Shown piece after piece: positions 16,115-17,061 of a DNA stretch of 17,061 nt. The stretch comes from Phycisphaerales bacterium. Lineage in GTDB: Bacteria > Planctomycetota > Phycisphaerae > Tepidisphaerales > Tepidisphaeraceae. The stretch lies in NCBI GenBank assembly GCA_003153655.1, contig PMAK01000089.1, positions 7,878-24,938 on the forward strand, in the 5' to 3' direction. A program made the position numbers and the translations under genes. Within the stretch, counting starts at the first letter, position 1. Each line of letters opens with the position of its first letter. The notes beneath the pieces were generated by a model. The model did not search any database. It saw nothing but the letters and a program-made list of their open reading frames with translations, and was not told the origin of the DNA.

Positions 16115-16123
16115 AGTATAGCA
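16115..16123 (-). promoter_or_regulatory. Extended -10 promoter for the glycosidase gene
   Basis: The minus strand reads TGCTATACT (16123-16115): TG, one base, then TATACT, a 5-of-6 match to the -10 consensus. The -35 region near 16138-16143 (CTGCAT) is weak. The predicted start near 16108 gives a 5' leader of about 112 nt. Confidence 0.45.
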
Positions 16124-16244
16124 TCGACAACCGGTTAATGCAGCAGAAATCCGCCAAATTCAGATGATTCAAAACGCAAACTCTGGCCTGATATGGGCTT
16201 TGATCCGCCTTCCGAAATTCAACTGGAGCGATCGGAGAGCAGGC

Positions 16245-16664
16245 TCACTCGAACTGATATTTCATTTCAATTTGCGGACCAATAATTCGGATGGTCAGTT
16301 CATGGGCGATGTCGCGATACGTCGGGTCAGCGGTGGCACTATCCCATGCAAGGGCAAATTGCTCCAGCTGTGTTTCGGCGTGCATCTTTTCGCTGACGCC
16401 CAGGACAATTTCGGTGGCTTTCAGATCGCGGGCCGTGGTGGCGATGGCATAGAGAGGATTATTCGTCGGCAGGACAATCGGATGGACCTGCTTGCCGACA
16501 TGCTCTGCTACGTTCACGATTCCCGTCAGTAATTCGCGATCGCTGTCATCCAGGGTCGTTTCCTGCTCGCTAATTCCAAGTGTGCGGGCGGGAAGGACCT
16601 TACAAGTGACGACAACCACATCGCGACGATCGGTATCAACCTGCAGCAGAATTTTCTCCAGCAT
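16245..16664 (-). CDS. Universal-stress-protein domain, C-terminal remnant of an APC permease
   Basis: A 139-residue protein matching the cytoplasmic C-terminal UspA-like domain that follows the membrane part of APC-type amino acid permeases in acidobacteria and planctomycetes. Recognisable segments are DVVVVTCKVLP, LLTGIVNVAEHVGKQVHPIVLPTNNPLYAI, LKATEIVLGVSEK and ELTIRI near the end. The similarity to the permease form continues in frame upstream of the ATG (GGPRSLP directly before MLEKIL), as far as a TAA at 16713-16715. The gene therefore looks like the surviving 3' end of a longer gene. No ribosome site precedes the ATG at 16664 and no membrane segments remain upstream. It may still be expressed as a small stand-alone Usp-like protein, but a pseudogene is equally possible. 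It lies 249 nt upstream of the glycosidase gene on the same strand. Confidence 0.7.
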   Translation of the reverse strand: MLEKILLQVDTDRRDVVVVTCKVLPARTLGISEQETTLDDSDRELLTGIVNVAEHVGKQVHPIVLPTNNPLYAIATTARDLKATEIVLGVSEKMHAETQLEQFALAWDSATADPTYRDIAHELTIRIIGPQIEMKYQFE

Positions 16665-16772
16665 CGGCAGACTACGCGGCCCGCCACTGCCCGCGGGCGT
16701 TCCGGTTGCCGTTTAGTGCGTACGCGCGAGCGCAAATGCACGGACGGCGAGCCGAACGGATTTCACAACTGG

Positions 16773-16789
16773 ACACTTTCGTACACTTT
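16773..16789. repeat. Short direct repeat ACACTTT, 10-nt period
   Basis: ACACTTT occurs at 16773-16779 and again at 16783-16789, about one helical turn apart, in the intergenic region upstream of the right-edge frame. It could be an operator for a dimeric regulator, or chance. Confidence 0.25.
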
Positions 16790-16958
16790 TGCGGATTTTA
16801 GTTAGTCACGGTTAACTTGTGGGGGTATCGGGCTCTGGTGACGACTGAATCATTTCCCGGAATTCCCCATGTTTTTCCGTAAGGTTCCGGATTGTTCCGG
16901 TTTAAACAGATTTTTGGCTAGGGGACGCTAGACCCGAGCAGGCAGGCGGAGGAATATT

Positions 16959-16970
16959 ATGGCGTTTTGA
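16959..16970 (+). other. Three-codon open frame directly after a strong ribosome site
   Basis: GGAGGA at 16948-16953 lies 5 nt before an ATG at 16959, but the frame reads Met-Ala-Phe and stops at TGA 16968-16970. The next ATG (16975) follows only 4 nt later in another frame. It could be a leader peptide with reinitiation, or chance. Confidence 0.25.
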
Positions 16971-16974
16971 TTGC

Positions 16975-17061
16975 ATGGAATTCCTGCATGGAGTTTTGGA
17001 TCGCTGGATGGGGACGCCCGACAAAAAACGTGTTGCCCTCTACTATAGGGTCCGGCGGGTG
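16975..17061 (+). CDS. Possible gene start, running off the right edge
   Basis: From the ATG at 16975 the frame is open for 29 codons to the edge of the window. An in-frame ATG at 17008 begins MGTPDKKRVALYYRV. The piece KRVALYYRV resembles the first beta-strand of serine recombinases (typically KRVALYARVST), but the next residues are RRV, so the catalytic serine is not where it should be. The best ribosome site nearby belongs to the three-codon frame just upstream. With only 29 codons visible, neither the gene nor its family can be established. Confidence 0.25.
   Translation, partial: MEFLHGVLDRWMGTPDKKRVALYYRVRRV

Noticed and set aside
16109-16137. A perfect TTGACA on the plus strand at 16109-16114 as a -35 element.
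   Set aside because: No -10 element at the right distance (CGGTTA at 17 nt) and no plus-strand gene follows; the same stretch carries a better minus-strand -10.

Overview
The window looks like a chromosomal segment of a soil- or biofilm-type planctomycete, most likely class Phycisphaerae. The reasons are an extracellular giant protein with the planctomycete LEPR-XLL-type N-terminus (here EPLEQRLLLSA) and a C-terminal dockerin-like repeat pair, a GloVer-repeat secreted protein, and a cysteine-rich version of the Lgt signature. The taxonomic placement is inference from protein style only. There are no rRNAs, confident tRNAs, CRISPR arrays or complete mobile elements.

Left part (1-5798). A GloVer-repeat secreted protein runs off the left edge on the minus strand. 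After a 637-nt stretch with no convincing gene comes a minus-strand operon panC-panD-lgt: pantothenate synthetase, aspartate decarboxylase and prolipoprotein diacylglyceryl transferase. Diverging from panC is a secreted S10-family serine carboxypeptidase, followed on the plus strand by a stand-alone hisF.

Middle part (5801-11720). A minus-strand run of four genes reads, in transcription order, Nudix hydrolase, Ppx/GppA phosphatase with an HD domain, and two divergent thymidylate-kinase-like P-loop proteins. The last of these has an arginine in place of the invariant Walker A lysine. All four act, or are related to enzymes that act, on phosphoanhydride bonds, so the run reads as a nucleotide/polyphosphate cassette. 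Divergent from it, 51 nt away, is a 664-residue protein that I cannot assign. It has a faint kinase-like C-terminal N...D pattern and is followed by two stacked intrinsic terminators.

Right part (11775-17061). A 1406-residue modular extracellular glycosidase (LEPR-XLL, beta-repeat and carbohydrate-binding-like module, clan-A glycosidase resembling alpha-L-arabinofuranosidases, Ig/PKD-like modules, dockerin) lies on the minus strand. It has an extended -10 promoter and a hairpin at the predicted 5' mRNA end. Upstream of it is the C-terminal universal-stress-protein half of an APC-type permease whose membrane half is missing. At the extreme right edge an open frame starts with a segment faintly resembling serine recombinase N-termini; this is very tentative.
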